DNA from: Bacillus sp. FJAT-49736
Lineage (GTDB): Bacteria; Bacillota; Bacilli; Bacillales; Bacillaceae_C
NCBI RefSeq assembly: GCF_018343615.1
Contig: NZ_JAGYPI010000001.1
Coordinates: 1,444,960-1,508,959, forward strand
Direction of reading: 5' to 3'
Length of the DNA: 64,000 nucleotides
Below the pieces are notes generated by a model. That model did no database searches. It was not told where the DNA came from and worked only from the letters and a program-made list of their open reading frames with translations. Positions within the stretch are counted from its first letter, which is position 1. Each line of letters starts with the position of its first letter. This document shows positions 8,678 to 18,127 of the stretch, piece by piece. The position numbers were made by a program, and so were the translations under genes.

Positions 8678-10933
8678 ATGGTAGCAAATACAGTAAACAC
8701 AACGCGATGGAAAGATTATATACTTGGCTTTCTTGAGCAAAGAGCGGAGCCAAATGAGGGATTCCGTCCTGTTTATCAATTCAGCTTGCAACTAATGGAG
8801 CAAAAGCCGTTGATTTCGGAGGAAGAATGGATACAACAAATTATCTTGGACTGTCTGTCCCGCTTGAATGAAGATGCAACCTTCTGGACCTATGAGGCTG
8901 CTTATTTGTACCTAGAATATTTGTATTACAAAGCAGCTCAAAATAGAGAGTACTCCCACGAAGACAAATATGGGGATTTCTATCAATTAATTAAAACACT
9001 AACAGTAAAAGGAATCTATAATCATGCACTTTTAGAGTATTATTCTAAGGATGAAATATCCGAATTAGCGAAAAAAATCGATACTCAAAAAGATTATCTT
9101 TTCACATACATAGGAATTCGCACTCTAGCGGACCGTTATTTAGCGACAGATCATCAAAAAAACATTTATGAGCTTCCGCAAGAAAGATGGATGATTATAG
9201 CAATGCAATTAATGATCAAGGAACCGAAGGATAAGCGTTTAAAACTGGTGGAGGAAGCGTATTGGGCTTTAAGCAACCTATATATGACTGTAGCTACCCC
9301 TACACTCTCAAATGCAGGAAAAAGCTATGGCCAATTATCAAGTTGCTTTATTGATACCATAGATGATAGTTTACAAGGAATCTTTGACAGTAATACAGAT
9401 ATTGCGAATTTATCTAAGAACGGCGGAGGCATTGGAGTATATCTTGGAAAAATCAGAAGTCGAGGAAGTGCAATAAAAGGATTTGCCGGTGCATCATCCG
9501 GTGTTCTTCCTTGGATGAAGCAATTAAATAACACTGCAGTCAGCGTTGACCAACTTGGACAAAGAAAAGGCGCAATCTGTGCCTATTTAGATATTTGGCA
9601 TAAGGATATCCATGCGTTTTTGGATGCAAAATTAAATAACGGGGATGAACGATTTCGGACACATGATTTATTTACTGGTGTATGCCTCCCTGATTTGTTC
9701 ATGGAGCAAGTAGAAAACCGCGGTGATTGGTATTTATTTGACCCTCATGAAATAAGACAAGTTATGGGATACTCCCTTGAAGACTATTATGATGAAAAGG
9801 ATGGAGACGGCACTTTTCGTAAAAAATATTGGGACTGTGTAAAAAATGAGAAACTACTCAAAACAACTATCCCAGCTATAGATATTATGAAAAATATCAT
9901 GAAGAGTCAATTAGAAACTGGTGGACCATTTATTTTTTACAGGGATGAGGCTAATAGAAAAAATCCTAATAAGCACCAAGGTATGATCTATTCTAGTAAT
10001 CTTTGTACAGAAATTATGCAAAATCAAAGTAGTACTAATGTTATAGCTCAATACACTGATAATGGAAGGATTATTGTAGAGAAACAGCCTGGTGATTTCG
10101 TTGTCTGCAATCTTTCCTCTATTCATCTCGCTAGATCGGTAACTGATAACTGTTTGGAACGGTTAATTAAGATACAAGTTAGAATGCTGGATAATGTTAT
10201 TGATTTAAACCAAATTCCTGTCCCTCAAGCACAAATGACGAATCAGAAATATCGAGCAATCGGGCTTGGAACATTTGGATGGCACCATCTATTAGCACTG
10301 AAGAAAATGAAATGGGAAAGTGAAGATGCCGTACAATTTGCGGACAGGCTTTATGAGAAAATAGCTTACTTAACCATTCAAACAAGTATGGAGCTTGCGA
10401 AAGAAAAAGGTGCTTATCCTGTATTTAAAGGGTCTGAATGGGAAACAGGAAAATATTTTGAACGGAATGGTTATGTTAATAATCCATCAACACCTTATGC
10501 ATGGGATCGTTTACTTAAAGATATACAGCAATATGGACTTCGGAATGGTTATTTAATGGCTGTTGCCCCTAACTCCTCCACATCCATTATTGCGGGCAGT
10601 ACTGCAAGCATTGATCCAATCTTCCAAAAATTCTATGCAGAGGAAAAAAAGGACTATAAAATACCGGTTACAGCACCTAATTTAAGCCCGGAAACTACCT
10701 GGTATTATAAATCAGCTTATTTTTTTGACCAAAGATGGAGTATCAGACAAAATGCTGCGAGACAAAAGCATATTGACCAATCCATCTCATTCAATATATA
10801 TGTTCAAAATACAATAAAAGCAAAGGATTTATTGGAATTGCATATAACAGCATGGAAAAATAAATTGAAAACTACTTATTATATACGGTCCACTTCTTCT
10901 CTCGTAGAGGATTGTGATTCATGTTCAAGCTAA
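8678..10933 (+). CDS. nrdA: Class I ribonucleoside-diphosphate reductase, alpha subunit
   Basis: Catalytic subunit reducing ribonucleoside diphosphates to deoxyribonucleotides with a radical supplied by the beta subunit. The catalytic set is complete: SSCF (first redox Cys), NLCTE (Asn, thiyl-radical Cys and Glu), VVCNLSS (second redox Cys), and a C-terminal CDSC pair that relays electrons. GGGIGVYLGKIRSRGS matches the NrdA signature. I place the start at ATG 8678 (751 residues) because AGGGGG sits seven bases upstream and the reading frame before it is inside the terminator. nrdB follows after 22 bp. The cobalamin riboswitch in the leader implies a B12-dependent reductase elsewhere, which is inference from known systems. 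Confidence 0.95.
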   Translation: MVANTVNTTRWKDYILGFLEQRAEPNEGFRPVYQFSLQLMEQKPLISEEEWIQQIILDCLSRLNEDATFWTYEAAYLYLEYLYYKAAQNREYSHEDKYGDFYQLIKTLTVKGIYNHALLEYYSKDEISELAKKIDTQKDYLFTYIGIRTLADRYLATDHQKNIYELPQERWMIIAMQLMIKEPKDKRLKLVEEAYWALSNLYMTVATPTLSNAGKSYGQLSSCFIDTIDDSLQGIFDSNTDIANLSKNGGGIGVYLGKIRSRGSAIKGFAGASSGVLPWMKQLNNTAVSVDQLGQRKGAICAYLDIWHKDIHAFLDAKLNNGDERFRTHDLFTGVCLPDLFMEQVENRGDWYLFDPHEIRQVMGYSLEDYYDEKDGDGTFRKKYWDCVKNEKLLKTTIPAIDIMKNIMKSQLETGGPFIFYRDEANRKNPNKHQGMIYSSNLCTEIMQNQSSTNVIAQYTDNGRIIVEKQPGDFVVCNLSSIHLARSVTDNCLERLIKIQVRMLDNVIDLNQIPVPQAQMTNQKYRAIGLGTFGWHHLLALKKMKWESEDAVQFADRLYEKIAYLTIQTSMELAKEKGAYPVFKGSEWETGKYFERNGYVNNPSTPYAWDRLLKDIQQYGLRNGYLMAVAPNSSTSIIAGSTASIDPIFQKFYAEEKKDYKIPVTAPNLSPETTWYYKSAYFFDQRWSIRQNAARQKHIDQSISFNIYVQNTIKAKDLLELHITAWKNKLKTTYYIRSTSSLVEDCDSCSS

Positions 10934-10955
10934 TAGTTTATAAGGAGATGAAAAA

Positions 10956-12002
10956 ATGGGGACTTCTATACTCGAAAAAAGAAAATTAATTGATAAAACA
11001 GCACCAAACCGTTCTACTTCTATTATTAATGGAACATCCTCCAATATACTAAATTGGGATGATGTTCGTTTTTCCTGGGCCTATCCAAAATATAAGCGTA
11101 TGCTTGCAAACTTCTGGACACCTTTTGAAATTAATATGTCACAGGATATTAAGCAATTTCCAAGCTTATCAGAGGACGAACAAAATGCCTTTTTGAAAAT
11201 TATTGGTCTACTTGCACTTTTGGATAGCATTCAAACGGATTATGCAGGAAAAGTTGCTGATTACTTAACGGATTCGAGTTTAAATGCCATCATGATTATC
11301 CTAGCCCAACAAGAGGTTATTCACAATCATTCGTATTCTTATGTATTATCGAGTATCGTTACCAAGCAAAAACAAGATGAGGTATTTGAATTTTGGAGGA
11401 CGGAACCAATTTTACAGCAAAGAAATGATTTCGTAACAGATGGTTATAAGGCATTTGCCAATGAACCTAATGTAGAAAATTTATTAAAATCTATTGTGAA
11501 TGATGTTATCCTCGAGGGATTGTTTTTCTATTCAGGGTTTGCCTTTTTCTATAATCTGGCCAGAAACCAAAAGATGGTAGCAACATCCACTATGATTAAT
11601 TACATCAATCGTGATGAACATCTCCATGTTGATTTCTTTGTTAAAATCTTCAAGGAGGTTCTAAAAGAATACCCAGAATATGACACGGATGAATTAGGAA
11701 GATATGTTGAAAGTAGTTTTCTAAAGGCAACAGAGCTGGAAATAGAATGGGCAAGACATATTATCGGCAATAAAATAGATGGGGTTCTTCTTTCTGATTT
11801 AGAAGACTATATTAAATTTTATGCAAACATACGTTGCAATCAATTAGGATATGATAAACCATTTCCGGCTATTCGCAACAATCCCTTACGCTGGATTAAG
11901 GCATATGAAGAGGTTGATTTCGGCAAATCCGATTTCTTCGAGCAAAAATCAAGGCAATATACGAAAGTGAACTATGTAGATAATGGCTTTGATGAGCTAT
12001 AA
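10956..12002 (+). CDS. nrdB: Class I ribonucleoside-diphosphate reductase, beta subunit
   Basis: Ferritin-like radical-generating subunit, 348 residues, partner of the upstream NrdA. Metal ligands are visible: Asp in LLDSIQ, Glu and His in EVIHNHSY, Glu in DVILEGLFF, and Glu/His in NRDEHLHVDFF. The tyrosine four residues after the EXXH histidine (EVIHNHSY) is the position of the stable tyrosyl radical, so this looks like a conventional radical-bearing R2 and not a Tyr-less variant. AAGGAG precedes the ATG. The gene ends the riboswitch-controlled unit; two hairpins follow at 12026-12093. Metal choice (di-iron or di-manganese) cannot be decided from these residues, and no NrdI is adjacent. Confidence 0.95.
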   Translation: MGTSILEKRKLIDKTAPNRSTSIINGTSSNILNWDDVRFSWAYPKYKRMLANFWTPFEINMSQDIKQFPSLSEDEQNAFLKIIGLLALLDSIQTDYAGKVADYLTDSSLNAIMIILAQQEVIHNHSYSYVLSSIVTKQKQDEVFEFWRTEPILQQRNDFVTDGYKAFANEPNVENLLKSIVNDVILEGLFFYSGFAFFYNLARNQKMVATSTMINYINRDEHLHVDFFVKIFKEVLKEYPEYDTDELGRYVESSFLKATELEIEWARHIIGNKIDGVLLSDLEDYIKFYANIRCNQLGYDKPFPAIRNNPLRWIKAYEEVDFGKSDFFEQKSRQYTKVNYVDNGFDEL

Positions 12003-12025
12003 GTAAAGTATATAAAAGAAGAAAA

Positions 12026-12093
12026 TGCCAGACACCATTAGTGTCCGGCACCATTTTAAAACAAACCAGCAAATATACTTTTGCTGGTTTGTT
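12026..12093. terminator. Tandem hairpins between convergent nrdB and the peptide permease
   Basis: TGCCAGACAC/GTGTCCGGCA (12026-12050, one mismatch), then AACAAACCAGC/GCTGGTTTGTT (12060-12093). The second has T-rich flanks on both sides and probably terminates both converging transcripts. Confidence 0.8.
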
Positions 12094-12095
12094 AC

Positions 12096-12989
12096 TTAAT
12101 TTTTCATCCTTGGATCCAGTGCATCTCTTAAACCGTCACCCATCAAGTTAAATCCTAAAACCGTTAACATGATGGCGATACCTGGAAAAAAGACGGTCCA
12201 TGGAGCTTGAATAATAAAATCCTTTGAATCAGCAAGCATTTTTCCCCACTCCGGAGTTGGTGGCTTGGCACCCAAACCTAGAAACCCTAAACCAGCTGCC
12301 TCAATGATAGCTGTTGCTATTGCTAGCGATCCTTGCACTATTATCGGTGCCAAGCTATTAGGAAGGACATGGTGCAGCAGGATACGGCTATCCTTCATCC
12401 CAATCGCCTTCGCAGCAGTAATATACTCTTCCTCTTTAACAGATAGCACTCTAGATCTTAATAACCTTCCAAATGTTGGTATATTAATGATAGCAATCGC
12501 AATCAATGCGTTTTGTAAGGATGGTCCTAGCATTGCTACAATGGCGATAGCTAATAAGATACTTGGAAATGCTAGTAGTATATCAAATATTCTGGATATG
12601 ATCGCATCAATCCATCTTCCATAAAAACCAGCTATAATACCAAGAAATGACCCCGCAACTGCGGAACCAACTACGGAAAAGAATCCGACCGATAATGAAA
12701 TCCTAGCTCCATAAATAACTCGGCTCAATATATCGCGGCCGAAATCATCGGTTCCAAACCAATACTTCGAGGATGGTGGCAAGTGCTTGTCCTTAAAATT
12801 TTGTTCATTAATTCCGTATGGAGCGATATAATTAGCAAAAATCGCTAATAAAATAAAGAAAACAACGATTCCTAAGCCGATTAGGGCTACTTTGTTTTTC
12901 TTAAAGCTCTTCCATCCCTCACGCCACGGAGATATTAATGGCTCTTCTACAATGGGTTTCTGTGTTGCATTTGTTGATAATTCTGGCAT
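12096..12989 (-). CDS. appC: Peptide ABC transporter permease (AppC/DppC type)
   Basis: Second inner-membrane permease of an oligo/dipeptide importer, 297 residues. A cytoplasmic N-terminus ends with the family sequence PWREGWKSFKKNKVALIG, followed by six predicted membrane helices. The ATPase-contacting EAA loop reads TAAKAIGMKDSRILLHHVLPNS (about 190-211). Also typical is YWFGTDDFGRDILSRVIYGAR near 75-95. The gene is last in a five-gene operon with the order ATPase-ATPase-binding protein-permease-permease, as in B. subtilis appDFABC. Symbols are assigned on this order; sequence alone would allow a Dpp/Gsi-type dipeptide or glutathione system. Confidence 0.85.
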   Translation of the reverse strand: MPELSTNATQKPIVEEPLISPWREGWKSFKKNKVALIGLGIVVFFILLAIFANYIAPYGINEQNFKDKHLPPSSKYWFGTDDFGRDILSRVIYGARISLSVGFFSVVGSAVAGSFLGIIAGFYGRWIDAIISRIFDILLAFPSILLAIAIVAMLGPSLQNALIAIAIINIPTFGRLLRSRVLSVKEEEYITAAKAIGMKDSRILLHHVLPNSLAPIIVQGSLAIATAIIEAAGLGFLGLGAKPPTPEWGKMLADSKDFIIQAPWTVFFPGIAIMLTVLGFNLMGDGLRDALDPRMKN

Positions 12990-13008
12990 TGATTATACCT
13001 CCTAGTGT

Positions 13009-14010
13009 TTAATATTTGATCCGTGGGTCGATGGCCGCGTAGAGTAAATCTACTACAAGATTGATAAGGACGAAAATCAGAGCAATTAATAGAATTCCAG
13101 ATTGAATGACAGGGTAATCCCTTGATTGGATAGCATCATAAATATAATTTCCGATGCCTGGCCAACCAAAAATAGTTTCCGTTAAGATCGCTCCACCTAA
13201 TAATAAGCCTATTTGCAAACCAATTACTGTGAGAACAGGAATAAATGCATTTTTCAATGAGTGTTTATAGACCACCCAAAACATTCTTAAACCTTTTGCT
13301 CTTGCTGTACGAATGTAATCGGAACGCATTACTTCAAGCATACTTGATCTTGTCATCCGAGCAATTATTGCCATCGGGATCGTTGCTAATGCAATACTAG
13401 GCAAAATTAAATGTTTAATAACAACTATGAACTGATCAAACCTTCCCTCCAACAATGTATCGATTAAATAGAGGTTTGTAATAGATTGAACAGGGTCACG
13501 TATATCATCTCTCCCAGCAGTCGGCAATAAATCTAAATGAATAGAGAATGTATATTGCTCCATTAAGCCTAGCCAAAATATCGGCATGGATACACCTACT
13601 AGTGCTAATAGCATCGCAACATAATCAAACCAAGAGTTTTGAAACCACGCAGAAATAATTCCTGCATTTACACCAACAATAATAGCGATAATCATCGCAA
13701 CAACCGATAATTCAATGGTTGCAGATAAATACGGCCAAATTTCCTCTTTAATTGGAGTTTGTGTTTTTAAGGATGTCCCTAAGTCACCTTTTAATAAATC
13801 CTTTATATAATCAAAAAATTGTACATAAAGGGGCTGATCAAGTCCAAGCTGTTTGGTTAAAGCTGCTACCGATTCCTTTGTTGCATGCTGACCTAAAATC
13901 AATTGAGCAGGATTTCCCGGAATAGCATGGATCAAAGAAAAGACAATGATCGCCATTCCCAGTAAAACAGGAATTAACATGAGTAAACGACGAATTGAGT
14001 AGGCAACCAT
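13009..14010 (-). CDS. appB: Peptide ABC transporter permease (AppB/DppB type)
   Basis: First inner-membrane permease, 333 residues. It opens with the family signature YSIRRLLMLIPVLLGMAIIV and IHAIPGNPAQ, then LGLDQPLYVQFFDYIKDLLKGDLGTSL, seen in OppB, DppB and GsiC. The EAA loop is TARAKGLRMFWVVYKHSLKN. The N-terminal region is closer to the DppB/GsiC form than to what I recall of B. subtilis AppB, so a dipeptide-like substrate is possible. The ATG start has GGAAGGGGGAG upstream. Between this gene and the binding-protein gene lie 282 bp containing a structured segment and a terminator, so permease expression is probably set lower than that of the binding protein. Confidence 0.85.
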   Translation of the reverse strand: MVAYSIRRLLMLIPVLLGMAIIVFSLIHAIPGNPAQLILGQHATKESVAALTKQLGLDQPLYVQFFDYIKDLLKGDLGTSLKTQTPIKEEIWPYLSATIELSVVAMIIAIIVGVNAGIISAWFQNSWFDYVAMLLALVGVSMPIFWLGLMEQYTFSIHLDLLPTAGRDDIRDPVQSITNLYLIDTLLEGRFDQFIVVIKHLILPSIALATIPMAIIARMTRSSMLEVMRSDYIRTARAKGLRMFWVVYKHSLKNAFIPVLTVIGLQIGLLLGGAILTETIFGWPGIGNYIYDAIQSRDYPVIQSGILLIALIFVLINLVVDLLYAAIDPRIKY

Positions 14011-14056
14011 TATATACTCCCCCTTCCTACGTATGTATCTTCCTAGCAGATTTCAA

Positions 14057-14095
14057 AGAAAAAAGGGAAGGAGAACAATACTCCTCCCCTTTTTC
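14057..14095 (-). terminator. Intra-operon terminator upstream of the permease genes
   Basis: AAAAGGGAAGGAG (14061-14073) pairs with CTCCTCCCCTTTT (14081-14093) with minor irregularity. On the minus strand it ends in UUUUUUCUUUG, making an intrinsic terminator between the binding-protein and permease genes. Read-through would be needed for appB and appC. Confidence 0.75.
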
Positions 14096-14097
14096 AC

Positions 14098-14267
14098 TTT
14101 GGAATAGTTTTCAAATTCCAAATTCAGTACCTATAAGCTAGCAGACTTGTAGTCACCTTCTTGCGATTAAGGGCAACAGCTGGAACTTCCTTGCTATGCT
14201 TTCTAAATCGATAGTCGAAGAGGAAGGTGAAATTTCATACTTCCATTATCACATATCCGTCCGCTAG
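14098..14267 (-). ncRNA. Candidate structured RNA, unassigned family, inside the peptide transporter operon
   Basis: Pairings by eye: outer stem 14138-14146 with 14259-14267 (CTAGCAGAC/GTCCGCTAG), inner perfect 8-bp stem 14153-14160 with 14223-14230 (TCACCTTC/GAAGGTGA), small hairpins TTGC/GCAA (14161-14176) and CTAT/ATAG (about 14194-14214), and a perfect 8-bp hairpin TTTGGAAT/ATTCCAAA (14098-14122). The only irregular pair in the outer stem is G-U on the minus strand but A-C on the plus strand, which favours a minus-strand transcript. An intrinsic terminator follows at once. No riboswitch core I know fits. Confidence 0.45.
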
Positions 14268-14292
14268 ACCTTTGGTGCTTGAGCATTTGTTT

Positions 14293-15876
14293 TTAGTCGA
14301 TAGAAACATCTTCGAAGCTTTGAGAGCCTGTCGGATGTGGGAAAAATCCTTTAATTGTGCTTTTTCCAGCAAGCAATGGTGTTGAGTGAGCAAGCGGAAC
14401 CCAAGGTGCATCCTTATGAATGATCACTTGCGCTTGCTTATAAAGTTCATTTCGCTTGTTTTCATCTGTTTCTGTTTGAGCTTGAATTAACAGTTTATGA
14501 ACTTCATCATTAGAGTATTGAGAATTGTTATTGGAACCAATAGCATCCTTATCCAATAATGCATAAAGGAAGTTATCTGCATCACCGTTATCCCCTGTCC
14601 AACCTACGATGAACATCGGAGATTCTCCTTTTGCAAGATTCTCTAAATATTTGCCCCAATCCATTGTTAGAATATTTGTTTTCACACCAATTTTTGCAAA
14701 ATCAGCTTGAATTGCCTCAGCTACCTTTTGACCATTTGGCATATAAGGACGAACTACTGGCATAGTCCAGAAATCTACACTAAAGCCGTTTTTATAGCCA
14801 GCTTCTGCAAGAAGCTTTTTCGCCTCATCCAAATTAAAGTCATAGTCCTGGATATCATCATTATAACCACCTACAGATGGCGGAATTGGATTCTTTGCCG
14901 GTATAGCTGTACCGCCATAGAAGTTTTCAATAATCGCTTCTTTATTAACTGCATGACTTAGTGCAAGTCTTACCTTCGGGTTATCAAATGGCTTCTTCTT
15001 CACATTGAAACCTAGGTAACCAATATTCATGGAAGGACGTTTAAAAACTTGAAGATTTTTATCTGCTTCTATCTTCTCAAGATCACTAGGATTTACACCG
15101 TCAATTAAATCTACCTCACCTTTAATTAAAGCGTTTAATCTCGCTGAGTTGTCCTTATAAACCTTTAAAATTAATTTATCTACCTTAGGTAATCCTTTTC
15201 GCCAATATTTATCGTTTTTCACGACTGTAATAGCATCATCGCGCTTCCAGCTTTCAAATTTGAAAGGACCTGTACCAACTGGATGCTCAATATACTTATC
15301 ACCCCATTTTTTAATGGCAGCAGGGCTGGAAATCGAGAATGGAGTCATTGCAAGATTTTTCAAGAATGGTGCTTGAGGTCTGAATAACGTGAATTCTACC
15401 TTATACGTATCCAATGCCTTTACTTCTTTAATAACTGCCGCAGGTTCCCCTTTATAGCCGCCAAATTGAGATTGATAATAAGGGAATTTTTCTACATTTC
15501 CATTGGCCCAGCGGTCAAAGTTTGTCACAACAGCTTCTGCATTGAAATCTGTTCCGTCGTGGAATTTAACCCCTTGTTCCAATTCAAAGGTATACGTCTT
15601 TCCGTCTGGGGATATATCCCATTTCTTTGCTAGAGACGGTTCAATCTCTGTTGTTTCCTTGTTGTACTTTACCAATCTTTCAAAAATTTGCTCTCCAACT
15701 ATTAAGGATTCTCCGTCTGTTACGGTGGCAGGATCAAGCTTTACAGCATCTCCGCCTCTTGCGTACACTAATATTTTTTCTTTTTTTCCTCCGCCTGTTT
15801 TGGACGAGCTGCATCCCACTAAAGCGAGCGAGAAGATGAGGATAAATACGAATACTCCCCACAGTTTTTTCTTCAT
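14293..15876 (-). CDS. appA: Peptide ABC transporter substrate-binding lipoprotein
   Basis: Extracellular solute-binding lipoprotein (family 5) of 527 residues. The signal sequence MKKKLWGVFVFILIFSLALVGC ends in the lipobox LVGC, with Cys22 to be lipidated, followed by a Ser/Gly/Lys linker. The mature part has the family's landmarks: SLAKKWDISPDGKTYTFELEQGVKFHDGT near 85-115, HPVGTGPFKFESW near 197, and VRLALSHAVNKEAI near 305. It delivers peptides to the downstream permeases. It lies third in the operon after the two ATPase genes. Peptide length or sequence preference cannot be told from this; a nickel or glutathione binder is a remote alternative. Confidence 0.88.
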   Translation of the reverse strand: MKKKLWGVFVFILIFSLALVGCSSSKTGGGKKEKILVYARGGDAVKLDPATVTDGESLIVGEQIFERLVKYNKETTEIEPSLAKKWDISPDGKTYTFELEQGVKFHDGTDFNAEAVVTNFDRWANGNVEKFPYYQSQFGGYKGEPAAVIKEVKALDTYKVEFTLFRPQAPFLKNLAMTPFSISSPAAIKKWGDKYIEHPVGTGPFKFESWKRDDAITVVKNDKYWRKGLPKVDKLILKVYKDNSARLNALIKGEVDLIDGVNPSDLEKIEADKNLQVFKRPSMNIGYLGFNVKKKPFDNPKVRLALSHAVNKEAIIENFYGGTAIPAKNPIPPSVGGYNDDIQDYDFNLDEAKKLLAEAGYKNGFSVDFWTMPVVRPYMPNGQKVAEAIQADFAKIGVKTNILTMDWGKYLENLAKGESPMFIVGWTGDNGDADNFLYALLDKDAIGSNNNSQYSNDEVHKLLIQAQTETDENKRNELYKQAQVIIHKDAPWVPLAHSTPLLAGKSTIKGFFPHPTGSQSFEDVSID

Positions 15877-15928
15877 CTTTTTTCCCCCTAATATTTTTTT
15901 TGTTCATTAAAATAGGTATGTTCAATCT

Positions 15929-16894
15929 TCAATGAAGATGACACGCAGTATAGTGGCCCTTCTCTATCTCTTTAAATTCAGGCTTTACACTCTTACATTG
16001 CTCCATCGCGTATGGGCAGCGAGTGTGAAAAGCACAACCTTTTGGAGGATTCGCTGGGCTTGGCACATCCCCTTGAAGAATAATTCTTTCCTTTTGGAAT
16101 TCAACATCAGGAATTGGAACCGCGGACAAAAGCGCTTGTGTATATGGATGTTTTGGATTATTGTAAAGCTCCTCACTATCTGCAAGCTCTACTATTCTTC
16201 CAAGGTACATTACACCCACACGATCGCTAATATGTCGCACTACACCTAAATCATGGGCAATAAATAAATAAGTAAGATTAAAGTTTTTTTGTAAGTCTTT
16301 TAATAGATTTAAAACCTGCGCCTGAATGGAAACATCTAACGCAGATACCGGTTCATCGGCAATAATAAGCTTTGGATTGAGAGTTAACGCTCTGGCAATT
16401 CCAATGCGTTGTCTTTGACCGCCGCTGAATTGGTGAGGATAACGCTTTAAATGATAATCATTTAAGCCTACAACCTCTAAAAGCTCTTTTACTTTTCTTT
16501 TTCTTGCCTGTTTGTCGGTTACACCATGGACAATTAGCGGTTCTTCCAATATTTTCTCTATCGTATGTCTCGGATTCAACGAGGCAAAAGGGTCTTGAAA
16601 AACCATTTGCATTTGTCCCCGCATTTTCCTCATCTCGGAACTTGAAAGCTTTGTTAATTCTTTTCCTTCAAACGTGATGGTTCCATCTGTAGGTTCTAAG
16701 AGTCTTAATAGCATCCTGCCGGTAGTGGATTTACCGCATCCGCTTTCTCCTACTAACCCTAACGTTTCCCCTTTGTAGATGGAAAACGATACATCGTCTA
16801 CTGCCTTTACTTCTCCAACCTTCTTCCCAAGTACACCACCACGGATTGGAAATGATTTTTTTAAATTTTGTATTTTAATCAACGGTTCATTCAT
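15929..16894 (-). CDS. appF: Peptide ABC transporter ATP-binding protein (AppF/OppF type)
   Basis: Cytoplasmic ATPase, 321 residues. Walker [10 protein letters not shown] (about 50-58), Q-loop [16 protein letters not shown] signature [15 protein letters not shown], Walker [13 protein letters not shown] and H-loop FIAHDL are all present. The C-terminal oligopeptide-transporter extension contains the cysteine motif [15 protein letters not shown] seen in Opp/Dpp ATPases, several of which bind an iron-sulfur cluster there. The start ATG overlaps the end of the preceding ATPase gene by eight bases, indicating coupled translation. It pairs with the AppD-type ATPase as a heterodimer under the two permeases. 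Confidence 0.92.
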   Translation of the reverse strand: MNEPLIKIQNLKKSFPIRGGVLGKKVGEVKAVDDVSFSIYKGETLGLVGESGCGKSTTGRMLLRLLEPTDGTITFEGKELTKLSSSEMRKMRGQMQMVFQDPFASLNPRHTIEKILEEPLIVHGVTDKQARKRKVKELLEVVGLNDYHLKRYPHQFSGGQRQRIGIARALTLNPKLIIADEPVSALDVSIQAQVLNLLKDLQKNFNLTYLFIAHDLGVVRHISDRVGVMYLGRIVELADSEELYNNPKHPYTQALLSAVPIPDVEFQKERIILQGDVPSPANPPKGCAFHTRCPYAMEQCKSVKPEFKEIEKGHYTACHLH

Positions 16895-17876
16895 TAGCAG
16901 CTACCTCCGTATCTTCGTGAAGAAAGCACCTGATTTTTTGCCCGTTCGGTAGACTTTTTAGCTCCGGTGTTTCCGAAAAACAGCGATTAAATGCATGTGG
17001 ACATCTTGGAGCGAAATGACAGCCAAATTCAATCGATCCCGGTTTTGGAACATTTCCCGCTATAGATTCCAATCGATCCTTTTTGGTTCTCATATCAGGA
17101 ATGGATTTAATTAATCCAACGGTATACGGATGTTTTGGAGATTTGAATAATGTCCGCACATCTGCCTCTTCAACAATTTTACCACCGTACATGACAATGA
17201 TTCGTTGGCACATTTCTGCTACAACACCAAGATCATGGGTAATCATAATAATTGCGGTATCTGTCTCTTTATTTAACTTTTTCATTAAATCGAGAATTTG
17301 CGCTTGAATGGTAACGTCCAAAGCAGTCGTTGGTTCATCTGCAATTAAAAGCTTAGGCTCACAAAGCATTGCCATTGCGATCATTACACGCTGCCTCATT
17401 CCGCCCGAAAGTTGATGTGGATATTCCTTCATAAGTTGTTCTGCCCGGGGAAGCCCGACCTTTTTCAGCATGTCTATGGCATGGTCCCGACACTTTTTCT
17501 TTGGCCAATCTCTATGTATTTTGACTGCCTCTATTAGTTGATCACCAATCGTAAATACAGGATTCAAGCTTGTCATCGGCTCCTGAAAAATCATAGCAAT
17601 TTCATTTCCACGTATATTCCTCATTTGCTTTTCAGAGGCACTTGCGATGTCTTCTCCATTAAAGACAATCTTACCTTTCACTTTACCGTTTGTTGTTGGG
17701 ATAAGTCCCATAATGGATAAGGAGGTCACACTTTTTCCGCACCCTGATTCACCTACTATTCCAACGACTTCCCCTTTATTGACTGCAAAGTCCATTTCAT
17801 TCACTACTGGAATAACGCCGTTATCCGTTACAAATGATGTATTTAATCCAATTATTTCTAGCACTGGACTTTCCAT
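16887..17876 (-). CDS. appD: Peptide ABC transporter ATP-binding protein (AppD/OppD type)
   Basis: First gene of the transporter operon, 329 residues. Walker A is GESGCGKSV (about 41-49), Q-loop [14 protein letters not shown], signature [15 protein letters not shown], Walker [13 protein letters not shown] and H-loop [11 protein letters not shown]. The C-terminal extension carries [16 protein letters not shown], the Opp/Dpp cysteine motif. AppD-type subunits form the heterodimeric motor with AppF-type subunits. The ATG is preceded by AGGGAGCG. The 251-bp region upstream (17877-18127) is very AT-rich and should hold the operon promoter, but no specific operator was recognised. Confidence 0.92.
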   Translation of the reverse strand: MESPVLEIIGLNTSFVTDNGVIPVVNEMDFAVNKGEVVGIVGESGCGKSVTSLSIMGLIPTTNGKVKGKIVFNGEDIASASEKQMRNIRGNEIAMIFQEPMTSLNPVFTIGDQLIEAVKIHRDWPKKKCRDHAIDMLKKVGLPRAEQLMKEYPHQLSGGMRQRVMIAMAMLCEPKLLIADEPTTALDVTIQAQILDLMKKLNKETDTAIIMITHDLGVVAEMCQRIIVMYGGKIVEEADVRTLFKSPKHPYTVGLIKSIPDMRTKKDRLESIAGNVPKPGSIEFGCHFAPRCPHAFNRCFSETPELKSLPNGQKIRCFLHEDTEVAANE

Positions 17877-18046
17877 GTAATCGCTCCCTTCATGGCTGAT
17901 ATTTCTTGCAGTCGTATCTGAACAGCATTTAGCACAATTATGCTTGTACAGATAAAATTATGTAAAATCACTCGGTGTTTTCTCAATATTCTACCTTTAA
18001 ATACTTTATTTGAAAATACATTTTATAAAAAATATTTAGATTTCGA

Positions 18047-18086
18047 CAAAAAAAGAGAATTTTCTACACAATTAGTAGAAATTCTC
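18047..18086 (-). terminator. Terminator downstream of the MOSC-domain gene
   Basis: GAGAATTTTCTAC (18055-18067) pairs with GTAGAAATTCTC (18075-18086) with one bulge. On the minus strand it is followed by UUUUUUUGUC. Confidence 0.75.
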
Positions 18087-18127
18087 CCAGAATTTTTCCT
18101 TTATTTTTATATTTTTTTAAAAATATT

